Numbered from the stretch's first letter, positions 45,385-55,392 are shown. The stretch: 64,000 nt of DNA from CAZUWH01 sp964624075 (GCA_964624075.1 CAZUWH010000001.1:186001-250000), one strand, 5' to 3'. The notes: generated from the letters alone by a model not told the origin. Numbers and translations: made by a program.

Positions 45385-45862
45385 TCTCCTCCTCCGGGCG
45401 CAAAAATATTCTCGTAAAGATAGATTGACCCGTCACCTCGGGCATTTCTGAACATTCTGGACAGTCCTCAAGGGTAGGGCCAGATCAATCGCGTGGCAGG
45501 AACCCTGCCTATGCCCGACATGGACCTCTGCCTGAGGGTCCCACGGGCGGCAGGGCAGACAACACAGTAAGGAGCGAGGGACGACGTGGTGGTTGTTCTG
45601 AATGGGACGTGAGCTTCGCGAAAGGACATCAGATCATGTGGAAAGAGTCATGTTGGCTGTTTGACGGTGCGGCATGGCTTTCTTCTGCGGGCGTAGTGGT
45701 GGCGCGCAGCGTGCGTGTCTTCCCTGCGCACGGGCAAACTCCGGTCTGGCTGGACGACTATTGACTGCAGATCTCGGTCAAGGTTGCAGCGCTTTCTGTC
45801 TTGCGGTGCAGCCTCATGAGACGGAACCGTAAGACAGAACCGTCAGGAGAGGACAGAAGCCC
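45385..45862. other. Gene-poor stretch, about 480 bp
   Basis: No recognisable gene. One short frame (45635-45763, about 42 codons, ending PVWLDDY) has no detectable relative or ribosome site. No strong repeat or promoter is visible. Confidence 0.5.
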
Positions 45863-47165
45863 ATGCGACTTATCGGTGATGTTCGATGTATATTGAAATC
45901 GGTTCCCCTGCTGGTGGGACTGTCCGCCTGTGCCGTTGAACCGCAGCCGTTTACGATAGCAGGGTTTGACCGGTAGGCGCGTGCGGACCGGCAGTCTATG
46001 CTCGCACAGGGAGAATTGCCTGCCGTCCCCCTCAAGTTGGAGGAGGCCATCGCGCGCACCCTTCCCTATAATCTCGACAAACGGGTCAAGGTTAAGAGGG
46101 GAAGCGCTGGCACTCGGACAGAACGCGCTTGATCGTTTCGATCTTCTCCCCAGCTTTGTCTTCAACGCCGGCTACAATGAAAAACCCCGCTCTTCTGCCA
46201 CGCTTTCACGTGACGTGACCACCGGCCTTCCGTCGGATTCCAATCCGACCTATTCGACGGACCGCTGGTCGAAGACTCTGAATCTCGGGTTGTCATGGAA
46301 TATTCTCGACTCTGGCGTGTCCTACTTCAAGGCCCGCCAGAACACTGACCGGGCCTTGATCGCCATGGAACACCGCTGCAAAGCGGTACACACCCTAGCT
46401 GCAGAAGTGCGGTCTGCCTTCTGGCGTGCCGCCGCTTATTAGGTGCTGCGATTCGGTATGATACGAACGATTGCCGAAGCCCACATCGCCCTGGAAAAAG
46501 CACGTCTGGCGGAACGGGAGAATCTGAAAACCCCTGTGGAAACATTACGCTATCAGAAGTTGCTTCTGGGAACACTGCGTCAGCTCAGTACCATAAAACA
46601 GGATCTGTCCTCTGCTGCCACCGAACTGGCTGCCTTGATCAATGCGCCACCCGGGACTGATCTCCTGCTGGAGATTCCGGTCGGACTCAAAGTTCCGACG
46701 TGGAACATGACGGTGGAGGAAATGGAGGAAACAGCCTTTCACAATAATCCGGATTTGTGTGAACAGGGTTACTTCACGCGTATTGCCGTGGATGAGACCC
46801 GCAAGGCCATTCTAAAACTTCTGCCCGGCATCACTTTTACGGCGGAGCGCAAGAACTATTACAACTTCCAGGCGGTGGACGTGTTGTAGGAAGTTGACCA
46901 GCGGCTGGCGGCAATTGCCGATAACAGAACGGCCAATGATGCCCAAAGCATGCTAGAACGGGTGGCCACCCATGCCTCGACCATCGTTTCCCGGCTTCGC
47001 CGTTTTCAGACCTATGCCCTGGTCGAACAGGCGTTTGCGAAGATCCAGGCAGCGCTTAGGCACGACCTGCTGCCGAAGGACGTAACCGTTGCCGATATCG
47101 ACTCCTTGAGCGCCATAATCGCCACCCGGTTTCGGAACTGGGGCGAGGCGCCCGCCGTCCCATGA
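45863..47165 (+). pseudogene. TolC-family outer membrane efflux protein, decayed
   Basis: Outer-membrane channel remnant. Lipoprotein-like N-terminus (CILKSVPLLVGLSACAVEPQPF), then EEAIARTLPYNLDKR, a frameshift near 46095, LLPSFVFNAGYNEKPRS, WNILDSGVSYFKARQ, a TAG at 46439-46441, KARLAERENLKTPVETLRYQKLLLG, SAATELAALINAPPGTDL, a second TAG at 46887-46889 after FQAVDVL, and the last helical hairpin to 47165. The frame holds through both stops, so single base changes explain them. The gene pairs with the HlyD remnant downstream, as in type I export or efflux systems. Confidence 0.85.
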
Positions 47166-47174
47166 TCACGTGGC

Positions 47175-47957
47175 ATGGCACGTGCCGCCGTTTGTGCACG
47201 TAGGGGATGGGGAGAGCCCTTGCCTGGCTGGGGAAGCTGCTGGCAATGGCGCTTCCGGGAAGCGGGCCCCGCGGCCTTGGCCCAGACACCTAGGCCTGGA
47301 ATCCGGGCCCAAGTCACCTCGAGGGACTTTACCACACTGGCCGCTGAAATCGGTGCCAGGGTGGAAAGAGTCGCCGTCTGCGAGGGGGAACGATTCGGGA
47401 AGGGGCAGATTCTGGTGGCCTTCGACTGTTCGGTTCAGAAGGCGCAAGCCAGCGAAGCACGTGCGGTCCTAGTGGCAACGGAAGAAACGGTTGCGGTGAA
47501 CCGGCGGTTGCTGGCCTTGCAGAGCATTGGAGGACTTGAGGTCGAAATAGCGCTGCGGAGGCTGACAAGGCACATGCCAGGGTCGCCACCCATGCAGCGA
47601 TCATGGCCAAATGCACGGTGCCTGCCCCTTTCAGCGGTTGGGTGGTCGAACAGAAAGTGCAGGTGCAGCAATTTATGCAGCCTGGCCAGGCGCTTCTGGA
47701 CATTCCGGACGACTCGGTGCTGGAAATGGTGTTCGTGGTGCCCTCGCGGTGGCTCATGTGGTTGAAGTTGGGCCATCCCTTCCAGGTCGTTCCCGACGAG
47801 ATCGGTCAAACCTATCCAGTGCAGCTCGCCCGCGTCCAGGCCCGTATCGACCCGGTGAGCCAGACGGGGGGTCAAGATGGTCGGAGTCCCGGAAGGGCGT
47901 TTCCCTGATCTCAAACCCGGCATGAGCGGTCGGGTGCTGCTGATTCCTCCCCCCTGA
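47175..47957 (+). pseudogene. HlyD/RND-type periplasmic adaptor, frameshifted
   Basis: Membrane-fusion protein remnant that starts ten bases after the TolC remnant. It reads EIGARVERVAVCEGERFGKGQILVAFDCSVQKAQASEARAVL (biotinyl-lipoyl half motif and helix), ALQSIGGLEVEIA, then after a frameshift near 47565 MAKCTVPAPFSGWVVEQKVQVQQFMQPGQALLDI and a beta-barrel part, and after another shift near 47870 FPDLKPGMSGRVLLIPPP-stop. All domains are present but in three frames. Confidence 0.82.
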
Positions 47958-48039
47958 AGAATGACCGGACTCGCAAAGACGGGGAGAAAGCCCGTGACCA
48001 ATGCCGCTGCGAGATGTACACTCTGGAACTGTGTGTGCA

Positions 48040-48643
48040 GTGAACGTCAGCACCGTTATCGTGATGTTTAATTCAGCGAATATCATTGCTAGCTGTCTTG
48101 GCGCCTTGCCAGATGGCGTTTCCGTGATCGTCGTGGATAACGCAAGCACGGGCGGTACACCTGAACGGGTCCGGTCGGTGCTGGATAATGCTGTGATTGT
48201 ACAAAATGCCGTCAACGAAAGGGTACGGGCGAGCGAACAACCGGGGCATGGCCATGGTGAAGACCCGCTATGGCCTGCTTCTCGACCACGATGCGCTGGT
48301 CGATGGCAAGGCCCTAGAACATCTTTTAGCGGCTGGGGCGCGCAATCCGGATGCAGCCACGATCGCGCCTTTGTTTCTCAGTCCCGGGCATGGGCTGGGC
48401 GGACTGCGGCTGATGGGACCATCGGAGAAAAACCACCAGCTGGCCGAAATGGAGCCCGATGGCGATTTCTGTACCTGGCATTTCAGTGCGGCGGCGTCGC
48501 TATTCGAAATTGAGGCATGGCGGTGGATCGGCGGATTTGACGAAGAGATATTTCTCTACTACGAGGATACTGACCTTGCCTTGCGGATCAATGCCTACGG
48601 CTATACAGAGATTGTGACTCCTCTAGCCAGAGGTGCCTCATAA
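48040..48643 (+). pseudogene. Family 2 glycosyltransferase, frameshifted and truncated
   Basis: Rhamnosyltransferase-like GT2 fragment. Frame 1 has VSTVIVMFNSANIIASCLGALPDGVSVIVVDNASTGGT (nucleotide-binding core with VDNAS). A shift near 48225 leads to GYGRANNRGMAM, YGLLLDHDALVDGKALEHLL, FSAAASLFEIEAWRWIGGFDEEIFLYYEDTDLALRINAYGY, the ED motif region, before a stop at 48641. The C-terminal part is missing; a C27 tract and comEC debris follow. Confidence 0.82.
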
Positions 48644-48694
48644 CGGGGCTGGAGGGTCCATTCCCGCAACCATGCGCATGGCTGGAAACAGGAT

Positions 48695-48721
48695 CCCCCC
48701 CCCCCCCCCCCCCCCCCCCCC
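48695..48721. other. Homopolymer of 27 C
   Basis: Twenty-seven consecutive C, then CGCCGCCGCC. It sits at the junction of the truncated glycosyltransferase and the comEC remnant. The exact length is likely unreliable. Confidence 0.85.
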
Positions 48722-48735
48722 GCCGCCGCCCGCCT

Positions 48736-50080
48736 AGGTTGCGAATCACCCTGCGGGCCAAGCTGCTCCCTCCTCCCGAACCGGCTGCGCCGGGCGCCTA
48801 TGATTTTACCCGTCAAGCCTGGTTCCAGCAGTTGGGGGCGGTGGGGTTTACGGTGTCTCCCTGGATGGACGGTCGCAGTTGGCCCTGGTCGCGGCTTTTG
48901 CCTATCTGCTGCTGTCCGGAGGCGTTGTGCCGACGCAGCGTTCCTTCCTGATGGTCGCCCTGATGCTGGTGGCGGTGCTGATCGACCGGACTGTTCTGTC
49001 GATGTGAACCGTTGCCTGGGCAGCGGTGGTGATTCTGCTGTGGCGGCCTGAGTCCCTGGTTGGCCCAAGCTTTCAGATGTCGTTTGCCGCCGTGGTTGCC
49101 CTGGTAACGGTCTACGAAACCGTACGCCTGGTTCCTGTTGGCCAGGGGGGTGCAGGCGATGTCGGGCACCGGATCGCGTTCTATGTCGGAGGCATTCTCC
49201 TGACCACTCTGGTCGCAAGCGCAGCCACCATCCCTTATGCCACCTATCATTTCGGCCGCATTGCCACGTATGCCCTGGCCACCAATCTGGTGGCGGTACC
49301 GTTGACCAGTCTGGTAGTCATGCCAGCGGCGGTGGTTGCGGTGCTGTCGATGCCATCTGGGCTTGACTGGCCGGCTCTGGCGGCCATGGGGGGTGTGGCC
49401 TTGATCTGGTCAACGCCAGCGCACGCATGGTTGCCGGCTAGCCTGGTTCCGTCATGGTCTGGCCGCCTTTGTCCATAGGCGGCCCTGATTGACATCACTC
49501 TGGGAGGCTTGTGGCTGTACCTATGGTAGCGGCGCTGGCGGCTGCTGGACCTGTCGCCGATCGTTCTGGGACTCGTGTCGCCTTTTCTGGCACCGGTTCC
49601 CGATCTCATGATCAACGGGACTCGCACGCTCCTCGCTGTGCGTGGCACGGATAGCAGCCTGCTGTTTTCGTCACGGCACAGCGACCGGCTGGCACTGGAA
49701 GTGTGGTCACAGACCGTTACGGTGCCGGGCAGGCCGCACGGCTGGCCCGCAAACGGTCCTGGGCATAGAAGAAGAGCCGCTGCCAACCTGGCCTGCGATT
49801 CGCTGGGGTGCATTTACACCGTGGAGGAGGGGCGTTTGATCGCCCTGGTGCGAACGACTGGTGCCTTGAGCAAGGATTGCGAAATCACCGCGGTGGTGGT
49901 GAGCCGGGTTCCTGTGCGCCGCCCTTGCCGGGGAGCACCGCCTGGTCATCGACCGTTTCGATCTGTAGCGCGGCGGCGGTACGCATGTCTTGGCTCAAGA
50001 ACCGGCCTGTGCCGCGGGTGGAGACGGTTGCCGCTGCGATGGGCAACCGCTTATGGACGTCAGCACGCTGGCATCGCAAA
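48736..50080 (+). pseudogene. comEC: ComEC/Rec2 competence protein, decayed
   Basis: DNA-uptake channel remnant. DUF4131-like start LRITLRAKLLPPPEPAAPGAYDFTRQAWFQQLGAVGF (48738-48855); then most of the middle is lost before GGVVPTQRSFLMVALMLVAVLIDRTVLSM-stop and LLWRPESLVGPSFQMSFAAVVALVTV (Competence domain, 48950-49110), more membrane helices to about 49480, and a C-terminal LMINGTRTLLAVRG, LACDSLGCIYTVEEGRLIALV, CEITAVVVSR and LVIDRFD part in shifting frames. Intact relatives are 650-750 residues. The metallo-beta-lactamase region is also incomplete. Confidence 0.85.
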
Positions 50081-50299
50081 AAGTAAGGGCGGTAGCGAAT
50101 CCGCCCGGCGTGGGCCGCTGCTGTTGTCAGCCTTCCTTCTCGGCAGGCTGCACAGGATGCAAGAACCTACCAGTAGACAGAGGCCCGGATTGTCTGCACA
50201 GTGCAGGGGGACGACAGGCGATGCGACCAATGGCATCCGATGATCCTGTAACAGAGTCGTTGGCTTCGTTGAACACAGTATGCTAAAAAGGGCTCCCCT

Positions 50300-50386
50300 G
50301 CGGGCGTGGCGGAATCGGTAGACGCGACGGTCTCAAAAACCGTTGTCCTTCCGGACATGCGAGTTCGAGTCTCGCCGCCCGCACCA
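50300..50386 (+). tRNA. tRNA-Leu (anticodon CAA)
   Basis: An 87-base gene with encoded CCA. The acceptor arms GCGGGCG and CGCCCGC pair perfectly. The anticodon stem ACGGT/ACCGT frames the loop CTCAAAA, so the anticodon is CAA and reads UUG. A long variable arm (GTCC-TTCC-GGAC) marks a class II tRNA, and GTTCGAGTC supplies the T-loop. It lies between comEC debris and the repeat-protein gene. Confidence 0.95.
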
Positions 50387-50671
50387 GGCCGTTACCGGCC
50401 ATCTGGGGTTGGCATTATGACTCCCAAAGCTGAATCACCTTGTCCGGTGCCGTGTCAAAACGGCAGGGGAGTTTCTGATTCTGGGCAAACCGGAAAACAA
50501 TATGCTTCCCGCTGCTAGTGCTTTCGCGGTGTCAGAACTATAGCTGGAGGCATATGCGTTTAAATATAAATTATTTTTGGAAACGAGAGTGTATTTTGCC
50601 TCCGTGCCCGGGGGAGTCAGTTCCTCATCTGCAAGGGTACTGAACGTCGAAACGATTGAGAGGATGTTATC

Positions 50672-51610
50672 ATGTCATATTGGTGGATTGAATTGTGGAA
50701 GCTTATTACTGAGTGCCCGACGTGCGACAAGGACAGGGCTAACAGCCAGACGGTGAAGGCAAGCGAGAAGAGCGCCATGGGACACAGCGGTGATTCCGCC
50801 TCTATGGTGTCTTCTGAACTTGATTTCTCGCAGATGGTCAAGCCCGAGACCCTTTCCGAGACGCGGAAGGAAGTCACGGATCTCCTGAAGGACAAGGATC
50901 TGTATAGCGAGCCGAACGGCAAGTCGATCCTTTCCTCTGTGATCAAGCCCGAGACCCTTTCCGAGACGCGGAAGGAAGTCACGGATCTCCTGAAGGACAA
51001 GGATCTGTATAGCGAGCCGAACGACAAGTCGGTCCTTTCCTCTGTGATCGAGCCCGAGGCTCTTTCCGAGACGCGGAAGGAGATCACGGATCTTCTGAAG
51101 GACAGGGATCTGTTCAACGACCCGAGCGACAGGTTGATCCTTTCGTCTGTGATCGAGCCCGAGGCTTTTTCCGAGATGCGGAAGGAAGTCACGGATCTTC
51201 TGAAAGACAGGGATCTGTTCAATGACCCGAGCGACAGGTTGATCCTTTCGTCTGTGATCGAGCCTGAGACTTTTTCCGAGATGCGGAAGGAGATCACGGA
51301 TCATCTTCTGAAGGACAGGGATCTGTTCAACGACCCGAACGACAGGTCGATTCTTTCGTCTGTGACGGATCATCTTCTGAAGGACAGGGATCTATTCAAC
51401 GACCCGAACGACAGGTCGATTTTTGCGTCTGTGGAAGAGGAATCCTTCCTGCTCTCCAGGCCGGAAGGCTCGCACTCTTATTTGGAAGAGGGTAAAGACG
51501 ATAACTGCTATGACTGCTCTGCGATGGGAAGCATGGCAGAATTCGTATCCGTAGGCGTACACGTGGATTATATTTCTGGGGGAACGGGGACAGATTATTT
51601 CCTGTCCTGA
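50672..51610 (+). CDS. Acidic tandem-repeat protein with RTX-like C-terminus, unknown function
   Basis: I do not recognise this 312-residue protein. After a tryptophan-rich start (SYWWIELWK, then a Cys-x2-Cys) come five 35-residue repeats beginning at residues 56, 91, 126, 161 and 196 (consensus VIEPE-LSE-RKE-TDLLKDRDLF-DP-DR-ILSS), then a shortened 23-residue copy. The DNA period is exactly 105 bp. The tail has a Cys pair (NCYDCS) and ends ISGGTGTDYFLS, where GGTGTDYFL (303-311) fits the RTX nonapeptide GGxGxDxUx, a hint of type I secretion. No signal peptide is visible. GAGAGGATG precedes the ATG, and the 100 bp upstream are unusually AT-rich. Confidence 0.75.
   Translation: MSYWWIELWKLITECPTCDKDRANSQTVKASEKSAMGHSGDSASMVSSELDFSQMVKPETLSETRKEVTDLLKDKDLYSEPNGKSILSSVIKPETLSETRKEVTDLLKDKDLYSEPNDKSVLSSVIEPEALSETRKEITDLLKDRDLFNDPSDRLILSSVIEPEAFSEMRKEVTDLLKDRDLFNDPSDRLILSSVIEPETFSEMRKEITDHLLKDRDLFNDPNDRSILSSVTDHLLKDRDLFNDPNDRSIFASVEEESFLLSRPEGSHSYLEEGKDDNCYDCSAMGSMAEFVSVGVHVDYISGGTGTDYFLS
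50834..51432 (+). repeat. 105-bp tandem repeat array (five full, one short unit)
   Basis: Unit starts at 50837, 50942, 51047, 51152 and 51257 are exactly 105 bp apart. The fifth unit has an extra CAT codon and is followed by a 69-bp partial copy from about 51365. Units 1-2 and units 3-5 form two sequence subtypes, which implies stepwise duplication. Because 105 is a multiple of three, antisense frames are also open and repetitive. Confidence 0.95.
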
Positions 51611-51685
51611 TCAATCGAGATAAGCAGTAGCTAGGCCCGTCTCCCGCGCGCCGCATGTGGCATTCCGAAAAGAAGGAATGGTGTT

Positions 51686-52740
51686 CTAACGGTCAGGTTG
51701 TTGGCCGCTTGTGGCCGCAGGAGCGGTGTCTTTCTCGGGCAGGGGGAAAAAACGGAGCGCTGGCGTTCGGTTGTGGTGCTCAAGCGTTGCGGCGAAAGGC
51801 ATAGCTCCTGTCTCATCGGCAACAAAATACAGACTTCCGTGACGGCAGGATGATGGAGCACGGCCAACAGGGCAGCCTTGCCGGGGTTGCAGATGGGCGT
51901 GGGGAGGGTGAGCCGTCGATAAAATTAGGTGTTTTATAGGGTGAAGGACGTACTAGGTCGGCCCTATAGTCAAGGGGCGATCGTTACGGGCCTCGGCGTG
52001 GGCAGCGAGCCCGCAGATGACGTCGGATCGGATTGTAGCTTCATGCCCAATCGCAGCCGATTCAGGAATACCCCGGCGATGTGAGCCTGCTCGTGGGCGA
52101 GGGCTGTCTCCTTTTCGACAATGGAAGCGAGAACCAGGGCATCGTGTTTGCTAGCTGGGGCATTTGGGGAACGATTGAGCCAGAGGGTGTCTATTGTTTC
52201 AGTCATGGCTTTCTGTAGGCGCGAAACAATATCAGTGCGCCGCTCCCCCCAGGAGATAATGGTAGGTTTCCGGCAGCAGGCTGCCTTCAAGGGGGGAGGG
52301 CTGCAGCGTGTCTTCCTCTGTTTCTTCCATGCCTTCGGCGCGGGAGAGGGCACGCATCATCGCGGCCGATGTCAGGCCTTCCGCGGCAAAAACGATCTTG
52401 CGCACCATCACATCCCCGCGTGCTATTTCGCCAAGGATGTCTTTGAGGTTTGCCGCTGCTAGGCGGGAACAGATACTCACCCGCCTTCAGGGAGGGATAG
52501 AACCTGGTTGCAGCCAGCATCACCAGGGAGATCCGGGGGGGGGCCGTTGTAACAAGCCCATGTGCTTCCAGGAAACGGACGATGCTGATCACCCCACTGC
52601 TGCCTTTTGGAATCAACACACACCTTTCGGCACGTATGTAATCCGACCGTTCGAAGCGGTATTGACTACACTACACCCCCCGGTAACCACGCCGGCAAGC
52701 AGGATCCCGATCCCTACCCGCTGCCGCCAGGAAACACGTT
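51686..52740 (-). pseudogene. mltG: Endolytic transglycosylase MltG, decayed
   Basis: Peptidoglycan strand terminase remnant, in its usual place after fabF. Joined frames read RQRVGIGILLAGVVTGG (membrane anchor), LIPKGSSGVISIVRFLEAHGLV, LAATRFYPSLKAGEYLFP, VMVRKIVFAAEGLTSAAMMRALSRAEGM, LEGSLLPETYHYL, LVLASIVEKETALAHEQAHIAGVFLNRLRLGMKLQSDPT (catalytic Glu region), then after a deletion ICNPGKAALLAVLHPA and DETGAMPFAATLEHHNRTPALRF, stop at 51686. A G9 run near 52536 lies at one break. The link between QSDPT and CNPGKA, which includes conserved residues, is largely gone. Confidence 0.85.
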
Positions 52741-52799
52741 CCCCTCCGGTACGCCGCCTCCTGTCCCGTTTCACCTTCCGCGCACACGTGGTCTCCATC

Positions 52800-54059
52800 T
52801 CAGGGCGTTGTGGTGAGCACCAGGGAAGCATTGGTTCCGCCAAAACCGAAGGAGTTGGACAATGCAATGCGCACCTTGCGGGTCTTGGCCGTGAAGGGGA
52901 CCAGGTCGATGTCGCATCCCTCGGAGGGATTTTCCAGGTTAAGGGTCGGCGGCACGATGCCATCCCGCAAGGCGAGGATAGTGTAAATGGCTTCTGCAGC
53001 CCCGGCTGCACCCAGTAAGTGACCGACGGCTGATTTGGTCGATGACATGCACAAGGCATAAGCATGGTCACCAAACAGGCGTTTGACGGCACCGAGTTCG
53101 ATTTCATCCCCCAGTGGGGTCGATGTTCCGTGTGCGTTGATGTAATCGATATCTGTCGGCTCCACCCTGGCATTGCACAAGGCATTGCGCATGGCCCGGT
53201 AGGCACCGTTTCCATCCTCGGCTGGGGCGGTAATGTGATGGGCGTCGCCGGACAGGCCGTAACCGATGATTTCGGCATAGATTCTGGCGCCACGTTTCCG
53301 GGCGTGCTCCAATTCTTCCAGTACCAGCATGGCTGCGCCTTCCCCCATGACGAATCCGTCGCGATCCTTGTCCCACGGACGCGAGGCAGCCTGCGGGCGG
53401 TCATTGAAGCCGGTGGAAAGGGCGCGGGCGGCTGCGAATCCGGCGATCCCAAGCCGACACAAGGCCGCTTCCGTTCCCCCGGCGATCATGACGTCGGCAT
53501 CGCCGAACATGATGAGACGGGAAGCATCGCCGAGGGCATGAGTCCCGCTCGCGCAGGCGGTGACCACGGCATGATTGGGCCCGGTAAAGCCATATTTGAT
53601 CGAGACATGCCCGGCCGTGAGGTTGATCAGGGCCGCTGGAATGAAAAAGGGACTGACCCGGCGCGGTCCGCTTTTCTCAAGCATGACACTGGTAGCGGCA
53701 ATACCTGGCAGGCCGCCAATGCCGGATCCGATTATGACCCCGGTTCGGGCGCGGTCCTCTTCATTCTGTGGCTTCCAGCCTGAATCTTCCACGGCCTCTA
53801 TGGCGGCAGCCAGGGCATAGAGGATGAAATCATCCATGCGACGCTGCTCCTTGGGCGGAACAAAAGCGTCGGGATTGAAAAGCCCCTTCCCCCTACCGCG
53901 GGGAACAACGCCGGCAATCCGCGACGGGAGGTCGGAGACGTCGAAGCGGTCAATGGCGCAGATACCGGATTCGCCGTTGATCAGACGTTCCCAATTGGTG
54001 CCCACGCCGCACCCCAGCGGCGTGACCATCCCCATGCCCGTGACGACAACCCGTTTCAT
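52800..54059 (-). CDS. fabF: 3-oxoacyl-[ACP] synthase II FabF
   Basis: Condensing enzyme for fatty acid elongation. The 419-residue product has the catalytic Cys in VTACASGTHA at residue 169, His in NAHGTSTPLGD near 309 and His in KSAVGHLLGAAG near 345, with the GFGGTNASL end. It follows acpP by 66 bp on the minus strand in the common order fabD-fabG-acpP-fabF. Confidence 0.97.
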   Translation of the reverse strand: MKRVVVTGMGMVTPLGCGVGTNWERLINGESGICAIDRFDVSDLPSRIAGVVPRGRGKGLFNPDAFVPPKEQRRMDDFILYALAAAIEAVEDSGWKPQNEEDRARTGVIIGSGIGGLPGIAATSVMLEKSGPRRVSPFFIPAALINLTAGHVSIKYGFTGPNHAVVTACASGTHALGDASRLIMFGDADVMIAGGTEAALCRLGIAGFAAARALSTGFNDRPQAASRPWDKDRDGFVMGEGAAMLVLEELEHARKRGARIYAEIIGYGLSGDAHHITAPAEDGNGAYRAMRNALCNARVEPTDIDYINAHGTSTPLGDEIELGAVKRLFGDHAYALCMSSTKSAVGHLLGAAGAAEAIYTILALRDGIVPPTLNLENPSEGCDIDLVPFTAKTRKVRIALSNSFGFGGTNASLVLTTTP

Positions 54060-54125
54060 ACTGTGGTGGCCCTCATGTCGTTGCGAGCCCGCAGCTCAAG
54101 CCCAGGAGGGCGGCCCATGGGAGAA

Positions 54126-54371
54126 TCAGGCCGCCGCCGCATTTGCCTTGATGAAGTCGATTGCGTCTTTCACGGTTAGAATCTTTTCTGCCGCGTCGTC
54201 GGGAATCTCGCACCCGAATTCTTCCTCGAAGGCCATCACCAGTTCGACCGTATCGAGGCTGTCCGCCCCCAGATCGTCAATAAAGTTTGCATTCTCGGTC
54301 GCCTTGGATTCCTCCACACCAAGATGCTCGACGACGATTTTCCTCACGCGTTCGGCGATGCTGTCGCTCAT
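54126..54371 (-). CDS. acpP: Acyl carrier protein
   Basis: Carries growing acyl chains on 4'-phosphopantetheine. The 81-residue acidic product has the attachment Ser38 in GADSLDTVELVMAFEEEF. It lies between fabG and fabF. In this window it is also the predicted substrate platform for BioC. Confidence 0.97.
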   Translation of the reverse strand: MSDSIAERVRKIVVEHLGVEESKATENANFIDDLGADSLDTVELVMAFEEEFGCEIPDDAAEKILTVKDAIDFIKANAAAA

Positions 54372-54551
54372 ATGCTAGTCCTCAATCCGAGAGTGACAAA
54401 AGACAATTAAGACCGATGTTTCTCTTACCGGGACACTCCTGCCTTTCCAGCCGTGTCATCGGCTTCCCAAAAATGGCATGGCTTCGTACCATACTTTTGC
54501 AGGCTTGACCAGCACCCGCCGTACACCCAGCCTTCCCCCCCTGGCCAAGTG

Positions 54552-55289
54552 TCAGATCATGACCATACCTCCATTGACATGGAGAGTCTGCCCTGTGACA
54601 TAGCTGGCTTCGGGACTGGCAAGGAACAAGACCGCTGCCGCGATGTCCTCTGGCGTGCCGAAACGCTTGGCCGGAATGGTGATGATCAGCCTGTTTCGCT
54701 GGGCTTCAGGCAGCTTGTCGGTCATGGCGGTGACGATAAAACCGGGCGCGACGCAGTTGACCGTGATTCCGCGCGAGGCCATTTCCGCAGCTAGGCTTTT
54801 GGTCATACCAATCATGCCGGCCTTGGCGGCAGCGTAATTGACCTGTCCTGGATTGCCGGTGACGCCGACAATAGAGGTGATATTGATGATGCGTCCGAAA
54901 CGTCGCTTGATCATGCGCCGTACTGCCGCCCGGGACAAACGGAACACCGCCGTTAGGTTGACATCCATCACCTGCGTCCAGTCCTCGTCCTGCATGCGCA
55001 AGATTAGGGCATCACGTGTGATGCCGGCATTGTTGACCAGAATATCAACCTGTCCCATGGCTGTCTCAGCTTCCGCGACCAGCCGCGCGACGGCTTCGGC
55101 GTCGCCCAGATCACAGGGCAGCACGTATGCCCGCGTGCCAAGGGCCGTCGCTGCCGCTTCAAGAACATCCTGCCGCGTACCGGACAGGCCAACTGCTGCA
55201 CCATGCGCATGGAGTATACGGATGATGGCACTCCCGATTCCCCCCGACGCCCCTGTCACAAGGGCATGCCTGCCGCTCAGATCGAACAT
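54552..55289 (-). CDS. fabG: 3-oxoacyl-[ACP] reductase FabG
   Basis: NADPH-dependent short-chain reductase of the fatty acid cycle. The 245-residue product starts MFDLSGRHALVTGASGGIG (cofactor glycines near 13-19), has NNAGITRDALILRM near 87-100, and the Ser-Tyr-Lys triad in NITSIVGVTGNPGQVNYAAAKAG near 137-159. The open frame extends to 55448, but the first 53 residues are unconserved, so I use the ATG at 55289. Confidence 0.96.
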   Translation of the reverse strand: MFDLSGRHALVTGASGGIGSAIIRILHAHGAAVGLSGTRQDVLEAAATALGTRAYVLPCDLGDAEAVARLVAEAETAMGQVDILVNNAGITRDALILRMQDEDWTQVMDVNLTAVFRLSRAAVRRMIKRRFGRIINITSIVGVTGNPGQVNYAAAKAGMIGMTKSLAAEMASRGITVNCVAPGFIVTAMTDKLPEAQRNRLIITIPAKRFGTPEDIAAAVLFLASPEASYVTGQTLHVNGGMVMI

Positions 55290-55392
55290 CCGTCTGCTCT
55301 TTCCTGCCTGGTCATAGCACGATACACGATGCCCCCCCTCTGGCCGAACGACGGTTCCGGACTTCTTTTCGAATCCCGTTTTCTGAACCCTG

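Noticed and set aside
45635..45763. Small 42-codon gene
   Set aside because: No ribosome site, no recognisable relative, and it lies in a decayed region.
50617..51373. Two long minus-strand reading frames across the repeat-protein gene
   Set aside because: They follow from the 105-bp period being a multiple of three; they have no ribosome site and Arg/Ser-rich composition.
50834..51432. CRISPR array
   Set aside because: Units are contiguous 105-bp coding repeats without spacers, and no cas genes are present.
50300..51960. Genomic island integrated at tRNA-Leu
   Set aside because: The AT-rich leader and odd gene are suggestive, but I found no direct repeat of the tRNA 3' end downstream and no integrase.
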